A stretch of 64,000 nucleotides of DNA from Rhizodiscina lignyota (lineage: Eukaryota > Ascomycota > Dothideomycetes > Aulographales > Rhizodiscinaceae). Every line of letters starts with the position of its first letter. Position 1 is the first letter of the stretch. Below, one piece after another: positions 35,123 to 45,626 of the stretch. Below the pieces are notes generated by a model. It did not search any database, was not told the origin of the DNA, and was given only the letters and a program-made list of their open reading frames with translations. The stretch spans positions 1 to 64,000 of the forward strand of contig ML978122.1 in assembly GCA_010015805.1 (NCBI GenBank), given 5' to 3'. Both the position numbers and the translations under genes were made by a program.

Positions 35123-35492
35123 ATGTCATCACTGTATGTTGAAGTACCTCTTCAAAAGTCTGGCCAGCAAATCAGACTCCTTCGAATTTAACCTGGTGAT
35201 GCTGGCGACGACATCATCTGCCACCTCGAAGTACACGATTGTAACAAAGTTGTTAGCTGCCCAGAATATATTGCCATTTCTTACACTTGGAGCGAGTCCA
35301 TTCCGAATCTTGCAATTACGATCCAGGGTTTCAAGGTGCACGTCCGACTCAACTGCTGGTATGCACTATGGCAAGTGCGATACCAGACTTGAACCTCTGT
35401 GGATCGACTCCATCTGTATGGATCAAACCGATATATCTGGGGAGAATGTCCAAGTGGAGATGATGGGCTCCATATTTAATCGGCGCTCTTGA
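35123..35492 (+). pseudogene. Truncated HET-domain (heterokaryon incompatibility) pseudogene
   Basis: From an ATG at 35,123 one frame reads like the N-terminus of a HET protein: QQIRLLRI, then TAA at 35189-35191, then without frame change PGDAGDDIICHLEV and YIAISYTWSESIPNLAI, FKVHVRLNCWYALWQV. The frame must then shift near 35,380 to continue with LEPLWIDSICMDQTDISG and MMGSIFNRRS, and ends at a stop at 35490-35492. These correspond to the three HET blocks (YxALSYTWG, VR.N...AL, WIDxICxNQ). HET proteins control allorecognition and cell death on hyphal fusion. The nonsense codon, the frameshift and the missing rest of the domain mark this copy as dead; decayed sequence probably continues to about 35,700. 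Confidence 0.82.
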
Positions 35493-35921
35493 ATATCATC
35501 AGTGAATGGATTCATATATGAAGCATCGAGGTCTCACAAAACAAAGGCACTAGATGCTAGTGTCAGCCCGGACTTGGAAGCCAAGCGAAGAATATGGCAA
35601 TCATGCCTGTCTAGACTCCGGAATGATTCTGTAGTGTCTCCAATACTCTTGCAATTTGAAGATTGTAAACATATTGGCGGCCACAAACTTCGGGGATCAT
35701 AGATTTCGGGGACCCAAAAACAAAGCCGAGCGAGTATGGGCCTGATGGGCGACATGGCAAGCGTGGCTATAATACTGAGCGTCATAACGGGTATGATACA
35801 CCGAACTGCAAATGATTCCATTCTGGTCAATGCAGAATAGATACCAGGTATTGGGAACATGTAATCGAGATAGAGTCTATCTATCGCATCCCTTAATACC
35901 AAGCTCCATTTTAAGCGCACT
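35493..35921. other. Spacer, probable decayed remainder of the HET gene
   Basis: Short frames on both strands, none with recognisable domains. Position suggests the lost 3' part of the HET gene. Confidence 0.3.
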
Positions 35922-38497
35922 CTACTTTCTCGCCTTTTTCATCCTCTTCTCCGCCCTCACATCCTTCTTCAACCTCGCATCCACCATCTTATACCTTCCC
36001 TTCGTCCCACCTGGCCTTCCCTTGATCCCTCTATTGCCACCCCTCGCAACTACAACCTTCACCTGCCTCTTGGGCTTCTTCTTCGCCGCGCGCGCCATCA
36101 TCTTTGCAATACTCCCAGCCTTATCCTTCTCGCTCATGCCCTCCTCATCCGCCAGCACCGCACTCTTCTTCTTCAGCTTCTCGAGCCTCTGCGCCGCCTT
36201 GAATTTCTTGCGCGCCTTCGCTTCCCGCACCTTCTTGATCGGCCGTGCGTTCAGCGCGCGGAGTTTTTCTTTTATAGCGGCGGCTGCAGTGGCTGATATG
36301 GGACGCAGGGGCTTGGAGTGCTGGGACTCGTCATCGAGGAACCAGTCTGGTAGACCGTCTGTGTCGCGGTGGGAGTACTTGTTGAAGCCGTCATCAATGA
36401 GGTCGTATTTTGATCTCTTGCCTGTTGCCAGTTGTTGGGCGAGGGTCATGGCTTCGGCGGTGATGATATCTATGTCTGGGCGGCCGTTTTTAAGTGGTTC
36501 GGGCTGATCGTTCCATGGGTCGTCTTCTTCGGTTCGTTTGACAACTTCAAAGGTGGTGGATTGTTCAGAATCCGAGTCTTCGGCGTTGTTAAAGTTTCCA
36601 TTTGACAGTTTCGCTGCGCTTTGTGCGCCAGAGTCAGCTGAGGCCACATGTGTATAATCTTCGTGATCCGGCTGAAGACTCTCGTCGTCCACGTCGATAC
36701 CACTGTCATCGTCGACTTCGCCATTGAGACCGTCAATCCCTTTGAAGATGTCTTGGTCAAAGAATCTCACCGCTCGCCTCGACAACCCATTCGAGCTTTC
36801 CTCCTTTCCCTGCAGATCGGTGGTAAGCGTGTCTTGAATGTCATCTTCATCACTCGATGCATCGCTATCGTCGTCTTCCACAAGCTCCTCGTCACTACTA
36901 ACATCCCTCTCTTGATCGTCCGAAAACCCTTCCCACTCCCCGTCTTCATGTTCCTTTCGCGCTCTTTTCGCACGGTATTTGGCATCGGCCTCAGACCTTC
37001 GTTCCTGGTATTGCTCGTACATGGCGTCCAGTTCTGTTTCAAGATGATCCTCTTCTGCATCGCTTTCAGCATCATCGTCATCGTCGCTGTCGTTCTCCTG
37101 CTGCTTCTTCTCTTCGATTACAGAATGCATCCTCCCCTTCGCAATCTTGCTCAGAGCACCAGCCTTATCTACAGCTTTTAGCGCAAACATTGAACCATCT
37201 CCATCCGGCCCACTCTGCTCCGTACCCAACTCCATCGGAGTGGTCATATTCAATTGCATCCTGACGATATCCTTCTGCTTCCTTTCATTCTCCTTCCTCC
37301 GCTCCTTCCTCTTCCGCGAGTTGTCTTGGTCGCGTAGTCGCTGCATTTCCTCTTGGATTTTCAACTCATCATCCATCTCTTCTACTTCTGCGACTTCCTC
37401 TCCTTCTGCCTCTTGCGCTTCCTGTTCGGCCTTCTTCTTCGCCGAGAAACCGAAAATGTCTCTTACTCTCAACCTCCATCTGAGCAGTATTCTGAATTCC
37501 TTCCGTCCCAGCACCTTTAGGTCTTTGCAACATTCTCTGATTTCCTCCGTCGTCTCGGGAAGTTTGTCTAGCGTAGCAAGCGCAATGTCTCCATTTCCTC
37601 TCTGCTCGAAATGCAAACGATTCAGTGAGCCAAGCATCGCAATCGGATCAGTAGTGTGTATGAACTCGCTAGCAGGTGCTTCTTTAAACTGTGTCCAATC
37701 GCCCTCCTCATATCCCTGCCTCTTGCGCTTCTTTCGCTCTTTCTCAGGATTGAAGACCTTTGCCTCATTATTCGGCGTCGGGTCGGCCAATTCAGCAAAC
37801 ACGGCTTGTGGGTCGAGGAATTTGGAGTCGATGCGCTTCGGCGCCTTGAAGCCGCGGCAGACGACGAAGATTTCGGCGGAGACGTTTCGAGAGGAGGGAG
37901 GCTTGGTCGCTTCGACGCGGGAGAAGAGCTGGTTGAAGACCCATAGGAGCGAGTTGTAGTCCTTTGAGCGGAATACTTTCGTGACGAATGTACCGCCCTC
38001 TTTTAGGAAGTCCGTAGCGAGGCGCAGTGACTGCAGTACGAGTTCCGCCTGAGAGTATGCATCTTGTACCCAAGCCGTTCCAACATTCGGCGCTCCATCA
38101 TGCAGCACTGTATCCGCTTTCCATGTCTTTAAATGTTGTCGCAGCGTCGCGCGGCACTTGTCGGTCGTAATGTCGCTCTGGAAGGTGATGCATCGCGGAA
38201 TCGCTTTGATGGGAGCCAGGTCAACGCCCACAATGAGGCTGTTGACCGGCATGACTTCCGCAGCGACTTGACACCATGATCCCGGCGCAGCGCACAGGTC
38301 GATCAGAACTTTGCTCTTCTCGAGAAAGTTGTATTTCTTGTTCAGCTGGATGAGCTTGAAGGCAGCGCGGGCGCGGTAGCCCTTTTCTTTCGCGAGCTTG
38401 TACCATTTGTCGAGACGGCCCTTGCCGTGCTATAAATGTCGTTAGCAGTGTATAGAATCGTCGTTGGAGAGTAATTTGCCTTTTTCTGAATCGCCAT
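35922..38497 (-). CDS. SPB1: SPB1, AdoMet-dependent rRNA 2'-O-methyltransferase
   Basis: Two exons, 38480-38497 (MAIQKK) and 35922-38429, give 841 aa. The 50-nt intron 38430-38479 starts with GC (AAG|GCAAAT), has a TGCTAAC branch site and ends TTTATAG; no GT donor is available and the join gives the family N-terminus [20 protein letters not shown]. The FtsJ domain has the SAM motif DLCAAPGSW (about 50-58) and '[12 protein letters not shown]', followed by DUF3381, a long acidic/basic linker and the basic Spb1_C domain ending in Lys/Arg-rich sequence. SPB1 methylates 25S rRNA in the A-loop and is needed for nucleolar 60S assembly. It diverges from the YML020W-like gene, 445 bp apart. Confidence 0.95.
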
Positions 38498-38942
38498 GTT
38501 GAGACAATGATGTTGGCTGATATTCAAAGTCGAAGATACTTTTCTATCGACGGCGGCAGAATCTTCACCGCCTGAAGGCCGAAGCGGCTAGGGTGCCCCG
38601 AGCTATCTCTTGAAGGCCAAAGGTGCCCAGAGATTAGCAATATAGGTACGCATCTCACCGAGGCTCGGTACCCCGCCGTACCCAGGCCCCGTTACTCAGG
38701 AACCCCGTAAGGAGCCCCTGTCCTGTTGAGCACCAGCCACAGCTCGTTACATCATAAGAACAACAGTCGTCAGTCAGTCGCTCAGGAACGTGGGATGACC
38801 AGGAACTCACATACATGACCACGCAAAAGGTACCGTAAACACCACTCGCTACTTCACGTGCGCCTCACAGCCCGGCTAACATTTTCATTCGCATGCGCAG
38901 CGCAGTTTTAGTTTCGCAGACCGTCTTTACCACCACCTTTCC
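38498..38942. promoter_or_regulatory. Divergent promoter region, SPB1 / YML020W-like gene
   Basis: The 445 bp between opposite start codons must hold both promoters. No TATA box seen; no specific site assigned. Confidence 0.5.
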
Positions 38943-41779
38943 ATGGGCCCGCGTAAGAAGGCGAGGCTCGAGCAGGCAGACACCAACGACAACAAGCAAC
39001 ACGACACGACAATAGAAGATGCGAATGCACACAGCAGCTCAGCAGTAGCAAATAAATCGACAGAGAGTCTGCCGACTAACCTAGAACGTGGACAAGTGAT
39101 CCCCACGCTCTCGAACAGAAGCTTCCACGATGGAATAGACATCCCAAGACCAGCGTCGAGCAAGTCAGGCACTTGGTACAGCGGCAGCTGGAGGTCGAAA
39201 GCGCCAGCGATGACCAAAGTAGGCAGGGACAGCGTCGTGTCTCCCGAGCGGCCGAAGCTCGAGTCGTCGGACAGCAGAAAGCAATCCATCCCTCCCTCAC
39301 CGACACGCTACATGTCCAGTAGCTCGAGACGATCTAGCAAATCGCTACCCCTCGCTGCATCTACCACAAAGGTGAACGTTACGTCGAATAAGTCAAGCGA
39401 TGCGAGAAATCATGATGGTCGGGAGGATGTAGACTCGAGGACAGAAGACCCCCCACTGCCTCCTGACCCTGCACTTGCACCTGCACCTGCACCTGCACAG
39501 GATGGAAATGATGGCAAGGGACAGACGGACAGTGAGCAGCAAAACAAAGTGCAAAAGGAGACACCAAAGCCAGTGGCTTCTACGTGGAGGGGTTGGTGGT
39601 CGAAACCTGATCCTGCTGCCGCAGCAGAAATGGCCAAGGAGAAGAATAAGAGCGAGGAGCTGAACAATGCAAAGGACACTCCACTGCCAGAGTCTCCAGA
39701 ACTGGCTAAGAAGTCGGGTCCGATTACTGTAGCTGGACGAGTGGAGATGCCACCACCTATGACGGATACACCTATGAAAGATGCCACAGAGGATGGTGCA
39801 ACGTCTGCCAGTCAGAACCGCACATCGTGGTTCTGGCTGTGGAGCAAGGCGGAAAATGCAAAGGGCAATCCACCAGCAGACGAGAGTCAGAATCAGGGAC
39901 AGTCAGATGCTGCAGATACCGGGTCTGCCCCTGGACCGGCGGTGCAAGTCACTCCAGCCACGGAGCCATCAACTCCAAACGTCGAACAGGTTCAGCGGAA
40001 AGAGGTCCCTCCAAATTCATCGGGTTGGGCGTTCTGGTCTCGAGAGAAACCCAATTCCAGTGCCTCATCTGATACTGGTTCCACTCATAAGCAAGTAGGG
40101 GAGCTCGCAGTCGCCGACACGCCATCTCAATCCCACCCAGAGGCAGCCCAATTCAACGAGCACGAAGAAACTGCAAAGAAGGAACCTGCAAAACCGGCAA
40201 AGCGCGGCCGAGGCCGAATAAAAGGCCAAGACTCCGTCAGCAAGCCTTCCACACCAGTCAAAGGCACACCATCAGGCAGTCCAACTCGCAAATTAGCAGA
40301 AGGGGCCGCAATACCACAAACCGAACCACAGCCCCAAGTTCAACCCAAATCACCAAAGAAACCCCAACCCCAAGCAAAGACAACAGCACCCCAGCTGCGT
40401 AACATCATCCTCCCAGAATTCCACTCTACCTACAATCTCGCCTCCGCACCCTCCTACTGGGAGCAGCTCCGGCGTTTCTTCCTCGGCGCCGGCCAATCCA
40501 CACCACGCCTGCACATTGAACCAAATCCTCCGCGTATCCAGCGCGCCCTCGCCATCGGCGTGCACGGCTTCTTCCCCGCCGCCATCTTCCGCCAAGTCTT
40601 GGGCCAGCCTACCGGAACATCGATCCGCTTCGCCAACTTCGCGGCGCAAGCGATAAAAGAATGGGTTGTCGCGCACGGGGACTACGACGTCGAGATCGAG
40701 AAAGTCGCCTTAGAAGGCGAGGGATTCATTACTGACCGCGTCGATACCTTATGGAAACTATTCCTCAACTGGATCGACGCAATCCGGCGGGCGGATTTCA
40801 TACTGGTCGCGGCGCACAGTCAGGGCGTACCAGTGGCGGTGATGCTGGTTTCGAAGCTGATTCAGTTCGGGTGCGTGAGTAGTAATGTACGGGTGGGGAT
40901 ATGTGCGATGGCAGGGATCAGCATGGGTCCGTTTGTGGAGTATCGTACAAGTTTGTTTGGGAGCACGGCGAACGAGTTGTTTGAGTTCACGAGGCCGGAC
41001 AGTAAGGTCAGTTTGATGTATGAGGAGGCGCTGGATGTGGTGCTAGGGCATGGAGTAAGGGTAGTGTATGTTGGGAGTATTGATGACCAGCTGGTTTCAT
41101 TGGAGGTGAGTCTCTCCTAGCCTATATACGTATTTTGACGCCGGAGGGAATAAGATGGTGTGCTAACACATATCTCAAGTCCTCAACATTCACGCCCATA
41201 ACCCACCCGTATATCTACCGCGCCGTCTTTGTCTCCTCCGTCCTCCAGCAAAAACCCGACTTCATCGCCTCACTCGTCGGCTTCGCCTTAAAGCTGCGCA
41301 ACCTCGGCGTCCCGGACCACGGCCTCATCCGCGAGCTCTCCCCCGCCTTGGCGGGCAACCTCGTCAGCGGCGATGGCCACTCCCGCTTATACGACGACAT
41401 CAACGTGTACAGCCTCACGGTGCGCTGTGCCCTTGAAACGACGTCCCTCCCCGTGAGGGAGAATCCAAAGGTGGAGCGATGGGGCGCCTCGAATTCGTCT
41501 TGGGGGGGTAGGAGGGGAAATGACGAGAAGAAGTTGGCGAAGGAGGATGGGACAGGGCAGCCAGGACCCGGGGCGGTGAGCGCCACGGCCACAACGGCGA
41601 GTAGTAATCCGTTCTTCCTGCCGTGGGCAATGCGCGGGGTGTTGGAGGAGGAGTTGGTCAGGAAAGAGTTGGGCGACGAGTGTCGAGAGTTACTCGCGCT
41701 GTTTGAGAGTTGGAGGCCGCTGAGTAAGGGGTTGAAGGATGTGAGGTTTCGGTTGGAGGCTGTAAGGAGTAAGCTTTGA
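38943..41779 (+). CDS. YML020W-like protein: disordered N-terminus plus alpha/beta hydrolase fold
   Basis: Two exons, 38943-41105 and 41180-41779, give 920 aa. The 74-nt intron (GTGAGT...TGCTAAC...CTCAAG) is phase 0. Residues 1-480 are low-complexity, rich in Pro, Ser, Lys and Glu, with four Trp-containing short motifs near 77-85, 214-221, 292-301 and 359-366 (SWRSK, TWRGWWSK, SWFWLWSK, GWAFWSRE). Residues 485 onward form a hydrolase-like domain with 'AIGVHGFFP' and the nucleophile elbow AHSQG near 627, then 'VYVGSIDDQLVSLES'. Related fungal proteins are uncharacterised; yeast YML020W is the reference member. Activity and location unknown. Confidence 0.78.
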
Positions 41780-42194
41780 CTTGCTGAGTCCAACTGCGTT
41801 GGGTTAATTGTTCGGCGTCTTGCTGGCAGACGATACGGGATGGCGTTCTGTGCATTTGGCTTTAAAGATCCCGAAGAAAAGATCCCGTATTTGATGAGCG
41901 TTTATGTAGAGATATCCAATACTTTAGAGGTGCTCTCCGCCGTATTGAAGATTTCGTCATGGTCTAACTTGAAAGGCATTTGTTGGAGTCTCTTTTCTTG
42001 CTAGGCTTGGTTTCGCACACCTTGTGCTGTCATGGACCTGCTACATGACATTAGCTTCCGCGATATAAGGTCTGCAACAGAGGCAATACACTTACGTCCA
42101 TGTTCTGGCACTTGTGGCATGGAGATTCATAAATCCCTCCATTCCTGTGAATCCTGATTGGCGAAGCAGTTCGCGCTTCGTTCGTGAAATCATC
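41780..42194. other. Convergent intergenic region
   Basis: Holds 3' ends of the YML020W-like gene and of the ankyrin gene. Nothing else recognised. Confidence 0.4.
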
Positions 42195-42938
42195 TCATTC
42201 CTCGACGCAGGCTCCACTCTCCAGGAGTATCTCGATTATCCTGTAATCATCTGCTTCAATGGCAAGGTCCAACGCAACTCTGCCTCGATGCTTTGCATTT
42301 GCATCCGCACCATGACCAAGCAGCAGTTCCACCGCTGGAATGTCAGACCGTTGGACTGCTTTGATGAGCGCAGAAGCATCACGAGAGCGGGTGTTCGGAT
42401 CAGCACCGTAGCGAAGCAGGAGACCCAGCATCCTAGAATCATTGGCGACTGACAGTGGAGATGCGAAGCCATAGCCATCCAGTTGACTCGGATCGGCGCC
42501 GTGATGCAGTAAAAGCTCCACCAATTCAGTGCGTCCACGGCGTACAGCGGCAATAAGCGCGGTGCCCCGCGATCCGCCTTTGGCATTAACATTGGCACCA
42601 AGGTCCAGAAGCAAGCTCAGCGTCTCAATATCGCCCTCAGCAGCGCCATGTTGAAGCGCCGTTCCGCAGAATGCGTTCGTGGCATTTACATCCGCCCCCG
42701 CCTCGAGCAGGAGTTCGACAAAGGCACGTCCACGAGTCGCCGCGACCATGAGCGGGAGATTGCTATCCGATCCGGGCAAGATGGGTTCATTGACACGGTC
42801 GTAGAGCATGCATGCGCGAATCTCGTTGAGTTCGCCGTTGTAGAGAGCGTGGCGCCAATCCTCAAACGCAAAGGTATCGTCGTCCGGTGCATCATCAAAG
42901 TCTTCGCCGTCATATTTGAATGATGATGACTCTCGCAT
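42195..42938 (-). CDS. Ankyrin-repeat protein
   Basis: A single exon of 247 aa from the ATG at 42,938, preceded in frame by TAG. A short acidic N-terminus (DGEDFDDAPDDD) leads into five to six ankyrin repeats from about residue 60 to the end, with the usual turns ('LLLEAGADVNATN', 'LLLDLGANVNAKG', 'LLLHHGADPSQLD', 'LLLRYGADPNTRS', 'LLLGHGADANAKH'). Such repeats bind other proteins; no second domain is present, so no specific role can be given. Open sequence on the same strand upstream (to about 43,180) encodes a basic Ser-rich stretch, but no splice pair joins it in frame, so I leave it out. Confidence 0.75.
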   Translation of the reverse strand: MRESSSFKYDGEDFDDAPDDDTFAFEDWRHALYNGELNEIRACMLYDRVNEPILPGSDSNLPLMVAATRGRAFVELLLEAGADVNATNAFCGTALQHGAAEGDIETLSLLLDLGANVNAKGGSRGTALIAAVRRGRTELVELLLHHGADPSQLDGYGFASPLSVANDSRMLGLLLRYGADPNTRSRDASALIKAVQRSDIPAVELLLGHGADANAKHRGRVALDLAIEADDYRIIEILLESGACVEE

Positions 42939-43943
42939 CTTGGCCTTCGAGAGCAGCTATCCAGGGAAATGTCAGCACCTGTAACAGAAAGGACGCACAT
43001 TCGGCGTACAGGCCTGAACGCTAAACGAGACTCGGACCTCCCATTCACGAAAGGAAAAGTGAATGACAATGAAGATGAAGCAACTGCAGCATCGCTAAAG
43101 ATTTTCCGGCGTTTGACAGCACGCGAATGTGGGCATTCAGCCACGCTGCTGGCGTTCGTACCATGTTCAGCGTACATCCTGGCGGCGATGAGACGGCCGC
43201 CGTCCGCAACAGCGACGGAAACTGAAGGCTGTGCCCTTGGTGGTCTTTATGCCATGCTCTTCAACGACTCCGATAGCGCGCTAGAATAGAAAAAGAACGG
43301 CTTCTGACTGGATCGCACGTGGCCAGCGTGCGTATTACAAAAAGGGCGGACTTGCCTTCACCTGGGGCTATTGGACACGTCAATGCTCGACATGACGACG
43401 CTTTTCTCGGAGCGGCAAATGTTACGATGCGGACGCATGCAGGATCGTTAGATGCCGTGGGCTAAGGCTAGGCTGACTATCGTGAGGTTCGTGAGTGCTT
43501 TCTCTCTGTTATCGCGGCCAGGAAAAAAGAGATGCATCAGTCATCAACTTCGGGGTCAAGGTTTGGACACGCCAAGACCGTCGAGTTGGGTGGCGAATTT
43601 ACGACATTAGCAAAGATATGAGTGAGTGCATTCAGGCCCATTTCATGTTGACTCGTTGATATTTCTGATTCTGCATATCTTGAGTATATAAAATCATCTC
43701 TAATGATGCCGCATCGAGATCCCGCAGGCAAGACGACCGGTCTTTTCATGACGGGATGCTTGACCACTTGTGCGGTCTCTGATATCCGCACGGGCACATC
43801 TTATTTCTTGTAACGGCTGTAAACCTCGTTATGAGCCGTGTGCCGTGATCTCCAACTGCCAAGGCGAGTGCGGATTCCGACTCACGCACAGGCTCGAACT
43901 CGGCCGCGTCATCGTAGGGCAACGGCAACTGAATTTGCATCCC
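42939..43943. other. Intergenic region, no supported gene
   Basis: About 1 kb between the ankyrin gene start and the PPIL2 stop. A minus-strand frame at 42,9xx-43,177 looks partly coding but cannot be joined. Nothing else recognised. Confidence 0.35.
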
Positions 43944-45626
43944 TCACCAATTATCAAAGTTGCCGAACCCACCAGACGATTTCACCTTCTTCTTGATAGG
44001 TTCTTCAATCACCTCATCCCACTCCTCGACGACCTCGTCCTCCTGCAGTCCACCCAAAGCGCCCTTTAGATATTTTCCGACCCCTCCTCCTCCTCCTCCT
44101 CCCTCGATCGTCCCGTCTGCTCTTATCCTCTTCCCCGTCCAAGTCGTCCGATCATCATCAGTACCACCTTGTCGTTTGATCTCTTCTTTCTGTCTCTCGC
44201 TCTCCTCAGTCTCCACACGACGCTTTTGGAACTCTTCGAACGGATCGACGAAGACTACAATGTCTTCAAGTTCAATGTCCTCCACCGGACGATCTTTATC
44301 ATCCGTCTCGGCATTTTCCAGCTTAGATAGCGTGTCCATGCCACCGACAACTTTGCCGAAAATGGTATGTTTCCGATCGAGATGCTTGGCCGGCCTGTAT
44401 GTGATGAAGAATTGCGACGAGTTTGTATTCTTGCCCTTGTTTGCCATGGATAGCATACCTCTCGAGTCATGCGTTAGAGGACCATCAAATTCGTCAGCAA
44501 AGTTGCTTCCCCATATCGACTTGCCGCCTTTGCCAGTTCCAGTAGGGTCACCGCCTTGTATCATGAAATTCCGAATGTTACGGTGGAAAGTGATGCCCCG
44601 ATAATATCCCTTCTTGGCTAGCTGAATAAAGTTCCAAACCGCTTTTGGCGCATGTTCGGGATACAGCTCGAGGTTGAGCTCGCCAAGACTGGTTTGCATG
44701 CGTGCGTAACCCTTGATCTTTACGCGCTTCGGCTTGAGCATGTACTCCTCGTCCGTAAGCAGTGCTCTTTCCCCCGATGTATACGGGGTCAGACCTGTGC
44801 TCGTGAATGACGCGGCTGCTTTACCCGTTGTGTACTTTGCTGCATTGTATGGCGCGGATTTGGCTGCTTGCGCGCTCCCCTTATTCGCTGTCCCGTGAGC
44901 CGTGCCGTTCTTCGCAGTATCACCGCCTGTTCGGTTGAGATTACCGCTCTTTTCTCGCTCTGCTCTTGCATTGGCTACTGCTTCCTTAGCCTTGACGAGC
45001 TTCCCAGAGCTGCCCAACGCTGCAGCGTTGACTCCGCTCGCTCTCTCTTCCTTCTGCTCTTCTGACAGAGTATCCACGCCATCTTTCAGGTATTTAAATG
45101 AATTAATGTCCTTGTTGCCAACATTGTGGGGATCTTGAAGCGTGATTATGTCCTTTCTCGAAAACTCCTCTTCGCTCACGAGGTCTCGCCAGTTCTTCGC
45201 CTTGATATTCAATCGTTGGATCGTATCCCACGCGAAGACATTGCCCGTATTTTTCAGCGCCACAATGTGAGTATTATCTGTGAAAACTTTGTACGTCACT
45301 GGGTCGATATACTCTCCGTCGTCGTTCTTCAGGTAGTTGAGCTTGATGAGGTCGTCCTTCTTGAGCGGCTGTCCATCGAGTGGGTTCGTCCCATGCTTTT
45401 CCAGCCACCTAAGGATATTGTCCTCGTCAAATATCGTGCCGTCCGCTATGCATACGGGCTTGTGGAAAGGCTGGAGGGAGACGGCGCAGTAGTTGAAGGG
45501 GAGTCGTTTGAACGGAGCGCCCCCAGTTTTTGCCTTTGCGACGCCAGCGCCAACGCTGGCGGAGAACGAATCTTCTGAGGCCCACTCAGAGTGGGTGATG
45601 TATAGTTTATCTGTGCCTTTCCCCAT
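43944..45626 (-). CDS. PPIL2/CYP60-type peptidyl-prolyl isomerase with U-box
   Basis: A single exon of 560 aa. I choose the ATG at 45,626 because family members begin MGKGTDKLYITHSEW; an upstream ATG at 45,701 would add 25 unrelated residues. A U-box-like domain (about 45-115) is followed by a charged linker and a cyclophilin domain (about 308-465) with FHRNIRNFMIQGGDP (347-361) and NTNSSQFFIT. At the position of the cyclosporin-binding Trp of cyclophilin A there is His (AKHLDRKHTIFG), as expected for a divergent nuclear cyclophilin. The tail has a run of eight glycines and a Glu-rich segment. The family is nuclear, found with spliceosomes, and joins ubiquitin-ligase and prolyl-isomerase modules. 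Confidence 0.92.
   Translation of the reverse strand: MGKGTDKLYITHSEWASEDSFSASVGAGVAKAKTGGAPFKRLPFNYCAVSLQPFHKPVCIADGTIFDEDNILRWLEKHGTNPLDGQPLKKDDLIKLNYLKNDDGEYIDPVTYKVFTDNTHIVALKNTGNVFAWDTIQRLNIKAKNWRDLVSEEEFSRKDIITLQDPHNVGNKDINSFKYLKDGVDTLSEEQKEERASGVNAAALGSSGKLVKAKEAVANARAEREKSGNLNRTGGDTAKNGTAHGTANKGSAQAAKSAPYNAAKYTTGKAAASFTSTGLTPYTSGERALLTDEEYMLKPKRVKIKGYARMQTSLGELNLELYPEHAPKAVWNFIQLAKKGYYRGITFHRNIRNFMIQGGDPTGTGKGGKSIWGSNFADEFDGPLTHDSRGMLSMANKGKNTNSSQFFITYRPAKHLDRKHTIFGKVVGGMDTLSKLENAETDDKDRPVEDIELEDIVVFVDPFEEFQKRRVETEESERQKEEIKRQGGTDDDRTTWTGKRIRADGTIEGGGGGGGVGKYLKGALGGLQEDEVVEEWDEVIEEPIKKKVKSSGGFGNFDNW

Noticed and set aside
36648-37959. Long + strand frames antisense to SPB1
   Set aside because: Created by acidic and Lys-rich codons of the SPB1 linker; no independent evidence.
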